The notes: a model not told the origin generated them from the letters alone. DNA of 64,000 nt from Methylophaga thalassica (GCF_030159795.1 NZ_BSND01000005.1:735893-799892); one strand, 5' to 3'; positions 26,608 through 36,297 are shown, counted from the first letter of the stretch. A program made the numbers and translations.

Positions 26608-27591
26608 ATGGCTACTTTACTTGATCAGCTTAAGGAAATGACCGTTGTTGTCGCCGATACTGGTGATATTCAAGCTATCGAAAAATTTACACCTCGTGAT
26701 GCTACAACTAACCCTTCACTGATTACTGCTGCAGCTCAAATGCCACAATACCAAGGTATTGTTGATGACACATTGAAAGCAGCTCGTGAAACATTAGGTG
26801 CTGACGCGCCTGCATCAGAAGTGGTTTCACTCGCATTTGATCGTTTAGCAGTTTCATTTGGTCTGAAAATTCTGGATATCGTTCCAGGTCGTGTATCTAC
26901 AGAAGTTGATGCTCGTCTGTCTTTTGACACCGAAGCGACCATTGCTAAAGGCCGTGACCTGATTGCTCAATACGAAGCAGCTGGTGTTTCACGTGAGCGT
27001 ATCCTGATCAAAATCGCAGCAACCTGGGAAGGTGTTATGGCTGCTAAAGTACTGGAAGAGGAAGGTATTCACACTAACCTGACTCTGGTATTTGGTCTGC
27101 ACCAAGCTGTTGCTTGTGGTGAAAATGGTATCCAACTGATTTCACCTTTCGTAGGTCGTATTCTTGACTGGTACAAAAAAGACACTGGTCGTGATTCTTA
27201 TGAACCTGCAGAAGATCCAGGTGTTGTTTCTGTTACTCACATCTACAACTACTTCAAGAAATTTGGTTTAGAAACTGAAGTAATGGGTGCGAGCTTCCGT
27301 AACGTTGGTGAAATCACTGAATTAGCAGGTGTTGATCTTCTGACTATTTCTCCTGCTTTACTGGACGAATTACACTCAACTGAAGGTGACTTACCACGTA
27401 AGTTAAATGTTGAAGATGCCAAAGCATCAGATGTTGAACGCATCGATATGACTGAAGAAACATTCAAAGCTATGCACGCAGCAGATCGCATGGCAACTGA
27501 AAAGTTACAAGAAGGTATTGATGGTTTTGCTAAAGCACTTGAAACTCTTGAAGAGTTGCTGGCTAACCGTCTTGCAGAACTGGAAAGCTAA
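26608..27591 (+). CDS. tal: Transaldolase
   Basis: Transaldolase moves a dihydroxyacetone unit between sugar phosphates, regenerating ribulose 5-phosphate in the RuMP cycle. The protein of 327 residues is of the TalB type. The N-terminal motif DATTNPSLI is intact, the Schiff-base Lys lies in [12 protein letters not shown], and TLVFGLHQA and [13 protein letters not shown] follow. AAGGT precedes the ATG. The codon bias is as strong as in the two hps genes around it. A hairpin downstream separates it from hps copy 2. Confidence 0.96.
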   Translation: MATLLDQLKEMTVVVADTGDIQAIEKFTPRDATTNPSLITAAAQMPQYQGIVDDTLKAARETLGADAPASEVVSLAFDRLAVSFGLKILDIVPGRVSTEVDARLSFDTEATIAKGRDLIAQYEAAGVSRERILIKIAATWEGVMAAKVLEEEGIHTNLTLVFGLHQAVACGENGIQLISPFVGRILDWYKKDTGRDSYEPAEDPGVVSVTHIYNYFKKFGLETEVMGASFRNVGEITELAGVDLLTISPALLDELHSTEGDLPRKLNVEDAKASDVERIDMTEETFKAMHAADRMATEKLQEGIDGFAKALETLEELLANRLAELES

Positions 27592-27620
27592 TTCATCAGA
27601 ATTAAATTTCCCCGTATTCA

Positions 27621-27643
27621 GCCCACTCCATTTGTGAGTGGGC
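27621..27643 (+). terminator. Hairpin after tal
   Basis: GCCCACTC (27621-27628), a seven-base loop and GAGTGGGC (27636-27643) form an eight-pair stem. No T run follows, so termination may be incomplete. A second dyad, TCAGTGA (27659-27665) with TCACTGA (27676-27682), lies just beyond and overlaps the -35 region of the next promoter. Confidence 0.5.
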
Positions 27644-27667
27644 CCGAATGCAGCAGGGTCAGTGAAA

Positions 27668-27696
27668 TTGACTTGTCACTGATTTCTGCATATAGT
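27668..27696 (+). promoter_or_regulatory. Promoter of hps copy 2 and hpi
   Basis: TTGACT (27668-27673) and TATAGT (27691-27696) are 17 bases apart. The predicted start is near 27703. The dyad TCAGTGA-N10-TCACTGA (27659-27682) spans the -35 box and could be an operator. Confidence 0.8.
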
Positions 27697-27757
27697 CCCG
27701 CTTCACCTAAGCAAGCGTGATAACAATAATTTTTACTATAAATTAGGAGTATGTAAC

Positions 27758-28393
27758 ATGGCTGAAATCCAAATGGCTCTTGACTCATTGGACTTTGACG
27801 CAACAATGGCTCTGGCTGAACAAGTAGCGCCATATGTCGATATCCTTGAAATCGGTACACCTTGTATTAAATACAACGGTTTGAAACTGGTTAAAGCATT
27901 GAAAGCAGCTCACCCAGACAAAAAAATTCTGGTTGACCTGAAAACAATGGACGCTGGTGAATACGAAGCAACTCCTTTCTTTGAAGCTGGTGGTGACATC
28001 ACTACAGTTTTAGGTGCTTCTGACATGGCTACAATGAAAGGCGTTATCAAAGCAGCTAACGCTAACAACGCTGAAGCTCAAATCGATTTAATCGGTGTTG
28101 AAGATAAAGCTGCTGTAGCTAAAGAAGCTGCTGCTAACGGTGCACACATCATCGGTGTTCACACTGGTCTTGACGCACAAGCTGCAGGTCAAACACCTTT
28201 TGAAGATCTGAAAACTATCGCTGGTTTAGGTCTGAACGTTAAAGTTTCTGTTGCTGGTGGTATCAACAAAGATACAATCCAAAGCACAGTTCAAGCTGGT
28301 GCTGACATCGTTGTTGTTGGTGCGGCTATCTACGGCGCTCCATCTCCAGCTGAATCTGCAAAAGAACTGCGTGCATTAGTTGACGCAGCATAA
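27758..28393 (+). CDS. hxlA: 3-Hexulose-6-phosphate synthase, copy 2
   Basis: This is a second formaldehyde-fixing synthase of 211 residues, same family and motifs as copy 1 (MALDSLDF, ILVDLKTMDAGEYE, IIGVHTGLDAQ). It lacks two residues near the N-terminus compared with copy 1. It is followed after 11 bases by the isomerase gene, so the pair makes a complete synthase-isomerase operon. Stretches of 47 and 41 bases are identical in DNA to copy 1, including third positions, which suggests recent exchange or common strong codon selection. TAGGAG precedes the ATG, as in copy 1. Confidence 0.95.
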   Translation: MAEIQMALDSLDFDATMALAEQVAPYVDILEIGTPCIKYNGLKLVKALKAAHPDKKILVDLKTMDAGEYEATPFFEAGGDITTVLGASDMATMKGVIKAANANNAEAQIDLIGVEDKAAVAKEAAANGAHIIGVHTGLDAQAAGQTPFEDLKTIAGLGLNVKVSVAGGINKDTIQSTVQAGADIVVVGAAIYGAPSPAESAKELRALVDAA

Positions 28394-28404
28394 GGATTAG
28401 AAAA

Positions 28405-28944
28405 ATGACAATGCATCGTGATCTAGTTGTAAACAAAATCACTGATATTTTAGGGGCTACTGACAGTTCTCTTGAAGCTGAATTCGTTGCTATGTGTGAT
28501 GATGCTAAACGCATCTTCATTACTGGTGCCGGACGTTCACGTCTTGTTGGTAACTTCCTGGGTATGAGGTTGATGCATAGTGGTTACACCGTATACGTTC
28601 AAGGTGAAATCAGCACACCTAGTATCCGTGAAGGCGATTTATTAATCGTTATCTCAGGTTCAGGTGAAACAACTCAGTTGGTTTCATTCGCGAACAAAGC
28701 TAAATCAGAGAACGCTAAAGTAGTATTAATCTGCTCAAAAGCAAGTTCAACGATTGGTGATATAGCGGACAAAACAATTCAAATTGGTAACGACGATAGC
28801 TTTGCTCCTACTAAGGGCATGCCTATGGGTACTATGTTTGAATTATCGACATTGATTTTCTTGGAAGCCATCGTTTCTCATCTTATCCATGAGAAAGGTA
28901 TTCCTGAGGAAGAAATGCGATACAGACACGCTAATATGGAATAA
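28405..28944 (+). CDS. hxlB: 6-Phospho-3-hexuloisomerase
   Basis: This enzyme converts hexulose 6-phosphate to fructose 6-phosphate, the second RuMP step. The 179-residue protein is a single SIS (sugar isomerase) domain. Sugar-binding stretches are ITGAGRSRLVGNFLGMRLMH and ISGSGETTQLV, and PMGTMFELSTLIFLEA near the end is typical. It is co-transcribed with hps copy 2 and closed by a strong terminator. Confidence 0.94.
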   Translation: MTMHRDLVVNKITDILGATDSSLEAEFVAMCDDAKRIFITGAGRSRLVGNFLGMRLMHSGYTVYVQGEISTPSIREGDLLIVISGSGETTQLVSFANKAKSENAKVVLICSKASSTIGDIADKTIQIGNDDSFAPTKGMPMGTMFELSTLIFLEAIVSHLIHEKGIPEEEMRYRHANME

Positions 28945-28970
28945 TCACTTTTCCTTAGCAGTAAAAAAAG

Positions 28971-29002
28971 AAACGGGTAACTTTCGGGTTACCCGTTTTT
29001 TT
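28971..29002 (+). terminator. Terminator of the hps2-hpi operon
   Basis: AACGGGTAAC (28972-28981) pairs with GTTACCCGTT (28988-28997) around a TTTCGG loop, followed by a run of T. Confidence 0.93.
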
Positions 29003-29088
29003 ATGTCTACAGTTCAGATAGAGCTTACATCTCTGACGCTGTATAATGCTCTGATACTTATAACTCACTAATCGGTTTTAATAGAGAT

Positions 29089-30498
29089 ATGTCAGCAAAA
29101 ACACTTTACGATAAGCTTTGGGAACAACATGTCGTTCGCTCTGAGTCAGATGGCACTACAGCTTTACTGTATATCGATCGCCATCTTGTTCATGAAGTGA
29201 CATCACCGCAAGCCTTTGAAGGCCTGCGTTTAGCTGACCGTAAACCCTATCGCCTAAACTCTATTTTAGCGACACCGGATCATAATGTTCCTACTTCACA
29301 TCGCGAGCAAGGTATTGCTGATCCTATTTCACGTTTACAAGTAGATACGCTCGATAGCAACTGTGTCGAATTTGGTATCACTGAATTTGGATTAAATGAT
29401 TTACGACAAGGTATTGTGCATGTTGTTGGCCCCGAGCAAGGCGCAACACTGCCTGGTATGACGGTAGTTTGTGGTGACTCTCACACTTCAACACACGGTG
29501 CTTTTGGTGCTTTAGCTTTTGGTATTGGTACTTCCGAAGTTGAGCACGTTATGGCCACCCAATGTCTGATTCAACGTAAGTCCAAAAATATGCAAGTGCG
29601 CGTTGAAGGTCAGGTTAAAGCCGGCATCACAGCCAAAGACATTGTCCTTGCTATCATTGGAGAGATTGGCACTGCAGGTGGAACAGGCTATGCCATCGAA
29701 TTTGCCGGTGAAGCGATTCAGGCCTTAAGTATGGAAGGTCGCATGACCGTCTGTAATATGACCATTGAAGCTGGCGCCCGCGCAGGCATGATTGCGGTTG
29801 ACGATACCACCATCAACTACCTGAAAGATCGTCCTTTCTCGCCATCTGGTGAAAACTGGGAGAAAGCGGTTAAAGCATGGCGTGAATTACACTCTGATGA
29901 TGGCGCCCATTTTGATAAAGTCGTCGTACTGAAAGCAGAAGATATCAAACCTCAAGTCACATGGGGCACGTCGCCGGAAATGGTTGTATCGGTTGATTCG
30001 GCTATTCCTGATCCCGTCAAGGAATCAGATGCAGTAAAACGCAATGGCATGGAAAAAGCACTTAAATATATGGGCCTACAAGCCAACCAAGCGATTACTG
30101 ACATTTATCTGGACCGTGTATTTATTGGTTCTTGCACAAATTCACGTATCGAAGACTTACGTGAGGCAGCTGAGGCCATCCAAGGTGGAAAGGTCGCTGC
30201 CAGCGTTAAACAAGCCATGGTTGTTCCAGGCTCAGGTTTAGTCAAACAACAAGCTGAGCAAGAAGGTTTAGATAAAATCTTTATCGAAGCGGGGTTTGAA
30301 TGGCGTGATCCTGGCTGTTCAATGTGCCTGGCCATGAATGCGGATCGTCTTGAAGCTGGTGAACATTGTGCCTCGACATCTAACCGTAATTTTGAAGGAC
30401 GTCAGGGTCAAGGTGGCAGAACGCATCTGGTCAGTCCAGCAATGGCTGCGGCAGCTGCAATCGCAGGTCACTTTGTTGATATCACACAAAACCTATGA
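29089..30498 (+). CDS. leuC: 3-Isopropylmalate dehydratase large subunit LeuC
   Basis: LeuC with LeuD isomerises 2- to 3-isopropylmalate in leucine synthesis. The 469-residue protein has the 4Fe-4S cysteines of the aconitase family in [10 protein letters not shown] and in [13 protein letters not shown], plus [22 protein letters not shown] box (29042-29047) lies 41 bases before the ATG, although its -35 is weak. The usual partners leuD and leuB do not follow; the next gene is prmB, whose ATG overlaps the leuC stop (ATGA). Confidence 0.95.
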   Translation: MSAKTLYDKLWEQHVVRSESDGTTALLYIDRHLVHEVTSPQAFEGLRLADRKPYRLNSILATPDHNVPTSHREQGIADPISRLQVDTLDSNCVEFGITEFGLNDLRQGIVHVVGPEQGATLPGMTVVCGDSHTSTHGAFGALAFGIGTSEVEHVMATQCLIQRKSKNMQVRVEGQVKAGITAKDIVLAIIGEIGTAGGTGYAIEFAGEAIQALSMEGRMTVCNMTIEAGARAGMIAVDDTTINYLKDRPFSPSGENWEKAVKAWRELHSDDGAHFDKVVVLKAEDIKPQVTWGTSPEMVVSVDSAIPDPVKESDAVKRNGMEKALKYMGLQANQAITDIYLDRVFIGSCTNSRIEDLREAAEAIQGGKVAASVKQAMVVPGSGLVKQQAEQEGLDKIFIEAGFEWRDPGCSMCLAMNADRLEAGEHCASTSNRNFEGRQGQGGRTHLVSPAMAAAAAIAGHFVDITQNL

Positions 30499-31421
30499 TT
30501 GATTATTTGGCTGTTCAATCTGAATTAAACACTTTTCGTGATTTTTTACGATGGTCAACATCCCGCTTCAATGAAGCGGGATTATTTTTTGGCCATGGTA
30601 ATGAAGACGCTTTTAATGAGGCATCGCAGCTCATACTGAGTGTTTTACACTTGCCTGTAGACGCCTTACCTGAAGTCTTTTTAGATGCCAGACTGACCCA
30701 AGATGAAAAGCGTGCATTGCTTATTGCCATTGAAAAACGCGTTGAAAAGCGTATTCCCTTACCTTACCTGACAAATGAAGCCTGGTTTGCTGGCTTACCA
30801 TTCTTTGTCGATGAGCGAGTTCTTATCCCCCGATCGCCTTTTGCAGAGTTGATAGAAGCGCAATTCAAACCATGGCTTAGTGAGCCTGACTCGGTATTCA
30901 CTATTTTGGATATGTGTACAGGAAGTGCTTGTATTGCTATTGCGTTAGCTATGGCTTTTGAACAAGCGGAAGTGACAGCGAGTGATATCAGCACAGATGC
31001 CCTTGCTGTAGCAGAAATAAACCGCAAGAAACATGGATTAGAAGAACACTTACACCTTATTCAATCAGATATCTGGCAAGCTTTTCCAGCTGACGCAAAA
31101 TACGATTTGATTGTGAGCAATCCCCCTTACGTCGGGGCTGATGAAATGGCATCTATTCCAGAGGAGTACCGGCATGAACCGGCCTCAGCTCTCGAAGCAG
31201 AGGATAATGGACTGGCCTTAGTAGAAAAAATCCTGCTTGGGGCCGCAGAGCACATGACCGACCAAGGTTTATTATTCGTCGAAGTGGGCAATACCGATTT
31301 GGCGGTCGATGATAAATGGCCTGATATCGCGTTTACATGGCTGGAATTAGAAAACGGTGGTCATGGCATATTTATGCTGGATAAAGCCGCATGTGATCTA
31401 TTTAAGCAGCGTTATGGCTAA
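30495..31421 (+). CDS. prmB: Ribosomal protein L3 glutamine methyltransferase PrmB
   Basis: PrmB methylates a Gln of ribosomal protein L3 during 50S assembly. The 308-residue protein matches E. coli PrmB along its whole length: [13 protein letters not shown] near the start, [16 protein letters not shown], the SAM motif [15 protein letters not shown] and the catalytic SNPPYVG. It is coupled to leuC through an ATGA overlap. The coding sequence contains a strong terminator-like hairpin at 30560-30590. It ends four bases into the convergent diguanylate cyclase gene. Confidence 0.94.
   Translation: MIDYLAVQSELNTFRDFLRWSTSRFNEAGLFFGHGNEDAFNEASQLILSVLHLPVDALPEVFLDARLTQDEKRALLIAIEKRVEKRIPLPYLTNEAWFAGLPFFVDERVLIPRSPFAELIEAQFKPWLSEPDSVFTILDMCTGSACIAIALAMAFEQAEVTASDISTDALAVAEINRKKHGLEEHLHLIQSDIWQAFPADAKYDLIVSNPPYVGADEMASIPEEYRHEPASALEAEDNGLALVEKILLGAAEHMTDQGLLFVEVGNTDLAVDDKWPDIAFTWLELENGGHGIFMLDKAACDLFKQRYG
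30560..30590 (+). terminator. Terminator-like hairpin inside the start of prmB
   Basis: ATCCCGCTTC (30560-30569), loop AAT and GAAGCGGGAT (30573-30582) form a perfect ten-pair stem followed by TATTTTTT. It meets every requirement of an intrinsic terminator but lies 65 bases into prmB, coding for the conserved [10 protein letters not shown]. It may end most leuC transcripts and throttle prmB. Confidence 0.6.
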
Positions 31422-32731
31422 TCATTATCACTTAATTCAGGCACGACCTCAGACTCAACATAAACTCTGACACAATTTCGACCCGCCATTTTAGCCTGAT
31501 ACATGGCTTTATCTGCTAACTCGAATAAGCTATTAAGATTATCATTGTCTGCCTGCCTTAATTGGGCAATGCCAATACTTACCGTTACTTCCAAATTGGC
31601 AGGTTTTAACTTATTGAGGCGCTGTACCATTCGTTCCATCATATTTTTTGCCGATACCAGATCACACTCCGGCAATAAAAGCACCAACTCATCTCCTGCC
31701 CATCTGGCAACCAGATCCACGTCACGTACATGGCGTTTCATCCACGAACCCAGCTCAGATAACATCTGGTCTCCCCGCTCAAATCCATGACGCTCATTAA
31801 TATCTTTCAGATGATCAATATCAATGACAGCAAGAGATAAGCAACGATTAAACCGATAAGCTTCACTGAAATATTTACTCGCGAACTCTCTCAGAGCGTG
31901 CCGATTAAACAATCCCGTCGTTTCATCCAGCATGGCAAGACTATGCAAAGACTTTTGTTGTGTACGAAGCTCCTGCGTTGTTTGATAACTGGTTATATGA
32001 TTGAAAACGCGCTGTCTCAATTCTTCTCGCACAATCGGTTTCGACACATAATCATTAACACCGAGATGGAATAATTCGATCTTACGGGACATATTATCGA
32101 AACCTGATGTAGCGATAATCGGCACATTGCTATATTCACTCTGCATACGCCGGATTTTACGCACTAAGGTGATACCACTCATACTGCCTTCAAGCATAAT
32201 GTCAGTGATAACCAGATCGTAGTCCCCACCTTTAAACGCTTCCCATGCACTCTCAGCATAGTTATAAGCGTCTACATCAAGCCCCATATCTGTTAATAAG
32301 TCGATGATAATGGTTTGCAAAACCCGGGAATCTTCAATAAATAACACCCGACCACTTAATTGTCGCGACTCTCGCTGGCTCAGACGAGATAGATAAGTAT
32401 CCATTTCAGCCATATCATTTTTGCTGAAAATATCGGTAGCACCAGCCAATAAGGCTTGTTTGAGAATTTTAGAATTGTCATGTTCTGTTAAGACCAACAA
32501 GGTGGCAAAATCATAACCACTTAGAGCTCTTAGCTGACTACAGAATTCACTGCTGGCATAGTCGGGTAAGTTATCAGAGCAACAAACTAAACGATACCTC
32601 GCTTGAGCAGCCTTGCCTAAACCATCAGCTCCACTCTCTGCTGTCTCAACATTAAAACCAGCAGACTCTAATAAATCGATCATATGCTCACAAAACATTG
32701 GTGAGCTATCTATAACTAACGCGTTTAGCAT
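31418..32731 (-). CDS. Response-regulator diguanylate cyclase with two receiver domains
   Basis: This is a PleD-like cytoplasmic protein of 437 residues. The first receiver (about 1-120) keeps an Asp in SDNLPD and a Lys but has only one of the two metal acids near its start (VIDSS). The second receiver (about 130-250) is complete (FIEDS, LVITDIM, DYVSKP). The GGDEF domain (about 275-430) has the signature WAGDELVLLLPE, i.e. AGDEL in place of GGDEF. AGDEF variants can be active; the Leu makes activity less certain. It is transcribed alone. Confidence 0.88.
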   Translation of the reverse strand: MLNALVIDSSPMFCEHMIDLLESAGFNVETAESGADGLGKAAQARYRLVCCSDNLPDYASSEFCSQLRALSGYDFATLLVLTEHDNSKILKQALLAGATDIFSKNDMAEMDTYLSRLSQRESRQLSGRVLFIEDSRVLQTIIIDLLTDMGLDVDAYNYAESAWEAFKGGDYDLVITDIMLEGSMSGITLVRKIRRMQSEYSNVPIIATSGFDNMSRKIELFHLGVNDYVSKPIVREELRQRVFNHITSYQTTQELRTQQKSLHSLAMLDETTGLFNRHALREFASKYFSEAYRFNRCLSLAVIDIDHLKDINERHGFERGDQMLSELGSWMKRHVRDVDLVARWAGDELVLLLPECDLVSAKNMMERMVQRLNKLKPANLEVTVSIGIAQLRQADNDNLNSLFELADKAMYQAKMAGRNCVRVYVESEVVPELSDND

Positions 32732-32791
32732 ATTTCTCTAATTTCCCGAGTAATACAAATTAATCCATTAATTTTTTATGCAACGTTACCA

Positions 32792-33463
32792 TCAAATGCA
32801 CGCCTTCGCGAGTAAGCGCTTAGTAAAAGTTGTTCTCAGATAAAACCCTCTTGGATTCATCAAAATAGTTTCACCTGAAATATCGGAGCTTTTTGCCAAT
32901 ATACGACTATGAGCCGCTTTCGGTCTCACCTGTAAATACTGGCCTTCCCTTGCCGTTAGCTCTGACTGTTCACCTAGCGCTAACCGGTCCATTAACTCTT
33001 CCCAGTCAGCCTTTAAAATTTCTTCTTCAATCTGATCTGGCTGCCATAACCAACCCGCGCCGATATAGCGTTCAGCGAGTGGAATGGACGACTCCGCCTC
33101 AACCGGAAGCCAAAGCACATGTGATAGTTTTCGTTTAACCCAGCTCTCCTGCCATGTCAGCGCTTCGTATTCGCTCAATGATACCGTACAAACATACGTC
33201 GACTCTTTAGGTTCACCATGCGCGTTCAATGGTAATGTTTTCAGCTCAATACCTAGTGAAATAAAGTCTGGCTCCGCCTGATTGCCCGCATCAGCACCAA
33301 GATAGGATTCTAATAGCTGACCAACCCAGCCTTTATTTCTCAACAAATCTGCAGGCACCCGGCACCCCACCTCTTGAGCAATCTGTCCTAGGCTTTTTCC
33401 AGCTATGTGATGACAACGTTGCATCAGGTCATCGATTGATTGTGGAGCAGAATTTCTAACCAT
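32792..33463 (-). CDS. mutH: DNA mismatch repair endonuclease MutH
   Basis: MutH nicks the unmethylated strand at hemimethylated GATC sites once activated by MutL. The 223-residue protein has the family motifs LLRNKGWVGQLLE, EPDFISLGIELKTLP (the Asp/Glu-x-Lys catalytic group) and LWLPVEA. Its presence implies Dam methylation and agrees with the nuclease-less MutL at 7483-9144. It is divergent from the yadG gene, with 70 bases between. Confidence 0.95.
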   Translation of the reverse strand: MVRNSAPQSIDDLMQRCHHIAGKSLGQIAQEVGCRVPADLLRNKGWVGQLLESYLGADAGNQAEPDFISLGIELKTLPLNAHGEPKESTYVCTVSLSEYEALTWQESWVKRKLSHVLWLPVEAESSIPLAERYIGAGWLWQPDQIEEEILKADWEELMDRLALGEQSELTAREGQYLQVRPKAAHSRILAKSSDISGETILMNPRGFYLRTTFTKRLLAKACI

Positions 33464-33533
33464 CGTTTTACCAAATTTTCATCTTGCTGCAGGCATGATA
33501 ACCTAGCCACCTTTATCACGCTTGAGAGAGACA

Positions 33534-34448
33534 GTGAAAGCATTATCTATCAAGAATCTAAGTAAAACGTATCGTAACGGATTGCATGCATTAAAGAACA
33601 TTAATCTCGATGTAGAACAGGGTGATTTTTTTGCATTACTCGGTCCCAACGGTGCGGGCAAGTCAACCACTATTGGCGTAGTTACTTCGCTAGTCACAAA
33701 AACCAGTGGCACCATTCAAGTCTTTGACACCGATTTGGATATCGATGCTGAGCAAGCCAAAAGTTATATAGGACTTGTGCCGCAAGAATTCAATTTCAAT
33801 GGCTTTGAGCAGGTAAAGCATATTCTGGTTGCGCAAGCAGGTTATTATGGGATGCCCGCCAGCGAGGCAGAACCCAGAGCGGATGAACTACTCAAACAAC
33901 TTGGACTATGGGAAAAGAGACACACACCATCTCGATCACTGTCTGGCGGTATGAAACGTCGCCTGATGATAGCCCGCGCTCTGGTTCACAATCCACGTCT
34001 GTTGATTCTGGATGAACCGACCGCAGGTGTTGATATTGAACTGCGTCGCTCCATGTGGACATTTCTCAGAAAGATTAATGCCGAAGGCACCACCATCATT
34101 CTGACCACCCACTATTTGGAAGAAGCCGAAAGCTTATGCCGTAATATTGCGATCATTGATAAAGGCCAGATAATCGAAAATACCGATATGAAGTCTCTAT
34201 TAAATCGGCTGGATAAAGAAACCTTTGTTTTGGATCTCAAACACTCGCTTCAACACCCCTTTGAGCTTGATGGCTTTGATTATCATCAGATTGATAACAC
34301 CACGCTGGAAATCGAAATCCACCGAGGTGAATCACTGAACACGGTTTTTGAACAACTGACTCAAAAAGATATCGAAGTCACCAGTATGAAAAATAAAGTG
34401 AACCGTCTGGAAGAATTATTTCTCAACCTTGTTGAGAAGTCGGAGTAA
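33534..34448 (+). CDS. yadG: ABC-2 type transporter ATPase (YadG)
   Basis: This is the ATPase of a two-gene ABC exporter, about 304 residues. It follows E. coli YadG closely: YRNGLHALKNINLDVEQGDF, Walker A GPNGAGKSTT, LVPQEFNFN, signature LSGGMKRRLMIARAL and Walker B LLILDEPTAGVD. I prefer the GTG at 33534 with GAGAG upstream; an in-frame TTG at 33522 would add four residues. The substrate of YadGH is unknown. The permease gene follows after five bases. Confidence 0.92.
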   Translation: MKALSIKNLSKTYRNGLHALKNINLDVEQGDFFALLGPNGAGKSTTIGVVTSLVTKTSGTIQVFDTDLDIDAEQAKSYIGLVPQEFNFNGFEQVKHILVAQAGYYGMPASEAEPRADELLKQLGLWEKRHTPSRSLSGGMKRRLMIARALVHNPRLLILDEPTAGVDIELRRSMWTFLRKINAEGTTIILTTHYLEEAESLCRNIAIIDKGQIIENTDMKSLLNRLDKETFVLDLKHSLQHPFELDGFDYHQIDNTTLEIEIHRGESLNTVFEQLTQKDIEVTSMKNKVNRLEELFLNLVEKSE

Positions 34449-34453
34449 AACCT

Positions 34454-35236
34454 ATGACACCAACTCGTCACCAAAGACACTGGGTCGCGTTTTCAACCTT
34501 GCTATTTCGTGAAATCCGCCGCTTCTTCAGAATCTGGCCGCAAACGATTCTGCCACCGGCCATCACCATGACCCTGTATTTCATCATTTTCGGTAATCTG
34601 ATCGGGAGTCGAATTGGGGAAATGGGTGGCTTTAGCTATATGGAATATATCGTACCGGGTATCATCATGATGGCCGTTATCAATAATGCCTATTCAAATG
34701 TGGCCTCTTCATTCTTCAGTGCCAAATTCCAAAATCATATTGAAGAGCTGATTGTCGCCCCTATCCCAAATTATTTAATTCTCGCGGGTTATGTAGCCGG
34801 TGGTACAGCACGGGGCTTATGTGTGGGGATGATAGTGACGCTAGTGTCGCTTTTCTTTACGCATCTACCGGTAGAGCATATTTTTATTACCATCAGCATG
34901 GTATTTCTGAGTGCGGTTTTATTTGCGCTGGGCGGTTTTATCAATGCCGTTTATGCACGCAGTTTTGATGAAATTGCCATCATCCCAACATTCATTCTGA
35001 CCCCATTAACCTATTTGGGCGGGGTATTTTATTCGATTGATTTATTACCCGACTTTTGGCAAAACGTGTCACTGCTAAATCCTATTTTGTACATGGTGAA
35101 TGCTTTCCGCTACGGCATGTTAGGTATTTCAGATATCCCTATCATGGCGGCATTTAGCATTATTATGTTGTTTATAGTGGCCTTAACCGCATATGCTTTA
35201 TATCTGTTGAAAAAAGGCACCGGGCTTAGAAACTAG
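34454..35236 (+). CDS. yadH: ABC-2 type transporter permease (YadH)
   Basis: This is the membrane subunit partnering YadG, 260 residues with six hydrophobic segments. It shares with E. coli YadH the stretches TLYFIIFGNLIGSRIGEM and TFILTPLTYLGGVFYSIDLL. It is co-translated with yadG. Its last four bases overlap the end of the convergent dusA gene. Confidence 0.92.
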   Translation: MTPTRHQRHWVAFSTLLFREIRRFFRIWPQTILPPAITMTLYFIIFGNLIGSRIGEMGGFSYMEYIVPGIIMMAVINNAYSNVASSFFSAKFQNHIEELIVAPIPNYLILAGYVAGGTARGLCVGMIVTLVSLFFTHLPVEHIFITISMVFLSAVLFALGGFINAVYARSFDEIAIIPTFILTPLTYLGGVFYSIDLLPDFWQNVSLLNPILYMVNAFRYGMLGISDIPIMAAFSIIMLFIVALTAYALYLLKKGTGLRN

Positions 35237-36225
35237 ACCTTATCGACCAGGCTTAGCGCTTGTTGAAGTGTATGGATGCCCGCATCGGGCAAATGGGCAT
35301 TCTCACTTAAGTGCCGCCGCCAGCGACGGGCTCCAGGCTGGCCCTGAAATAAACCCAATAAATGTCGGGTGATGGATTTCAGTGGTCGGCCCTGTTTCAT
35401 TCTTTGCTCGATATACGGCAACATCGCCTCAATCACTTCATGTCTGCTCAATATATAGTCAGAACGCTGGTTAAAAATAACGTTATCCACGTCAGCTAGC
35501 AGATAGGGATCATGGTAAATCGCCCGTCCAACCATTGTGCCATCGACATGTTTCAGATGTTCCTGAACCTCCACCAAACTATGAATACCACCATTGATAT
35601 CAATATGTAGCTCGGGGTAGTCCTTTTTGATTTGATAAACGCGCTCATAATCCAGTGGCGGCACATCACGATTTTCTTTTGGACTTAATCCTTTGAGCCA
35701 TGCCTTGCGCGCATGCAGAATGAAAGTTTCACAACCGGCTGCTGACACAGCATCAATAAAATCGGTCAGAAATTGATAACTATCCTGTTCATCAATCCCG
35801 AGTCGGGTTTTAACAGTGACAGGAATATTCACGGCGTTTTTCATCGCTGCCACACCCTCCGCCACTAATTGAGGTTCAGCCATTAAACACGCGCCAAAAC
35901 TGCCTGACTGGACACGGTCGCTTGGGCAACCAACATTCAGATTAATTTCACTATAACCCGCATCCTCTCCCATTTTTGCACACTCAGCTAAAGCAGCAGG
36001 ATCAGAACCACCAAGTTGCAAAGCGAGAGGATATTCCGTTGCATCATGAGCTAAAAATCGTTGTCTATCGCCATGAATCAACGCCCCAGTAGTCACCATT
36101 TCCGTATAAAGCAAGGTATGTTTCGAAATGAGCCGTAACAGATAACGAAAATCACGGTCGGTCCAATCCAGCATCGGCGCAACAGATAATTTTCTAGATT
36201 CTATAAAAGATAATGATGATGACAT
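35233..36225 (-). CDS. dusA: tRNA-dihydrouridine synthase DusA
   Basis: This FMN enzyme reduces uridines 20/20a of the tRNA D-loop. The 330-residue protein opens with KLSVAPMLDWTDRDFRY, the DusA form of the family motif. The catalytic Cys follows in LNVGCPSDRVQSG, and GGIHS and DGTMVGRAIYHDP form the phosphate-binding part. It is divergent from the ygjP-type gene. Confidence 0.94.
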   Translation of the reverse strand: MSSSLSFIESRKLSVAPMLDWTDRDFRYLLRLISKHTLLYTEMVTTGALIHGDRQRFLAHDATEYPLALQLGGSDPAALAECAKMGEDAGYSEINLNVGCPSDRVQSGSFGACLMAEPQLVAEGVAAMKNAVNIPVTVKTRLGIDEQDSYQFLTDFIDAVSAAGCETFILHARKAWLKGLSPKENRDVPPLDYERVYQIKKDYPELHIDINGGIHSLVEVQEHLKHVDGTMVGRAIYHDPYLLADVDNVIFNQRSDYILSRHEVIEAMLPYIEQRMKQGRPLKSITRHLLGLFQGQPGARRWRRHLSENAHLPDAGIHTLQQALSLVDKV

Positions 36226-36297
36226 GATTCAATTAACGTAGATTAATGGGACATTTTCTCAAATCAGCACGCAAAAATCTGCTTATAACGATTATTT

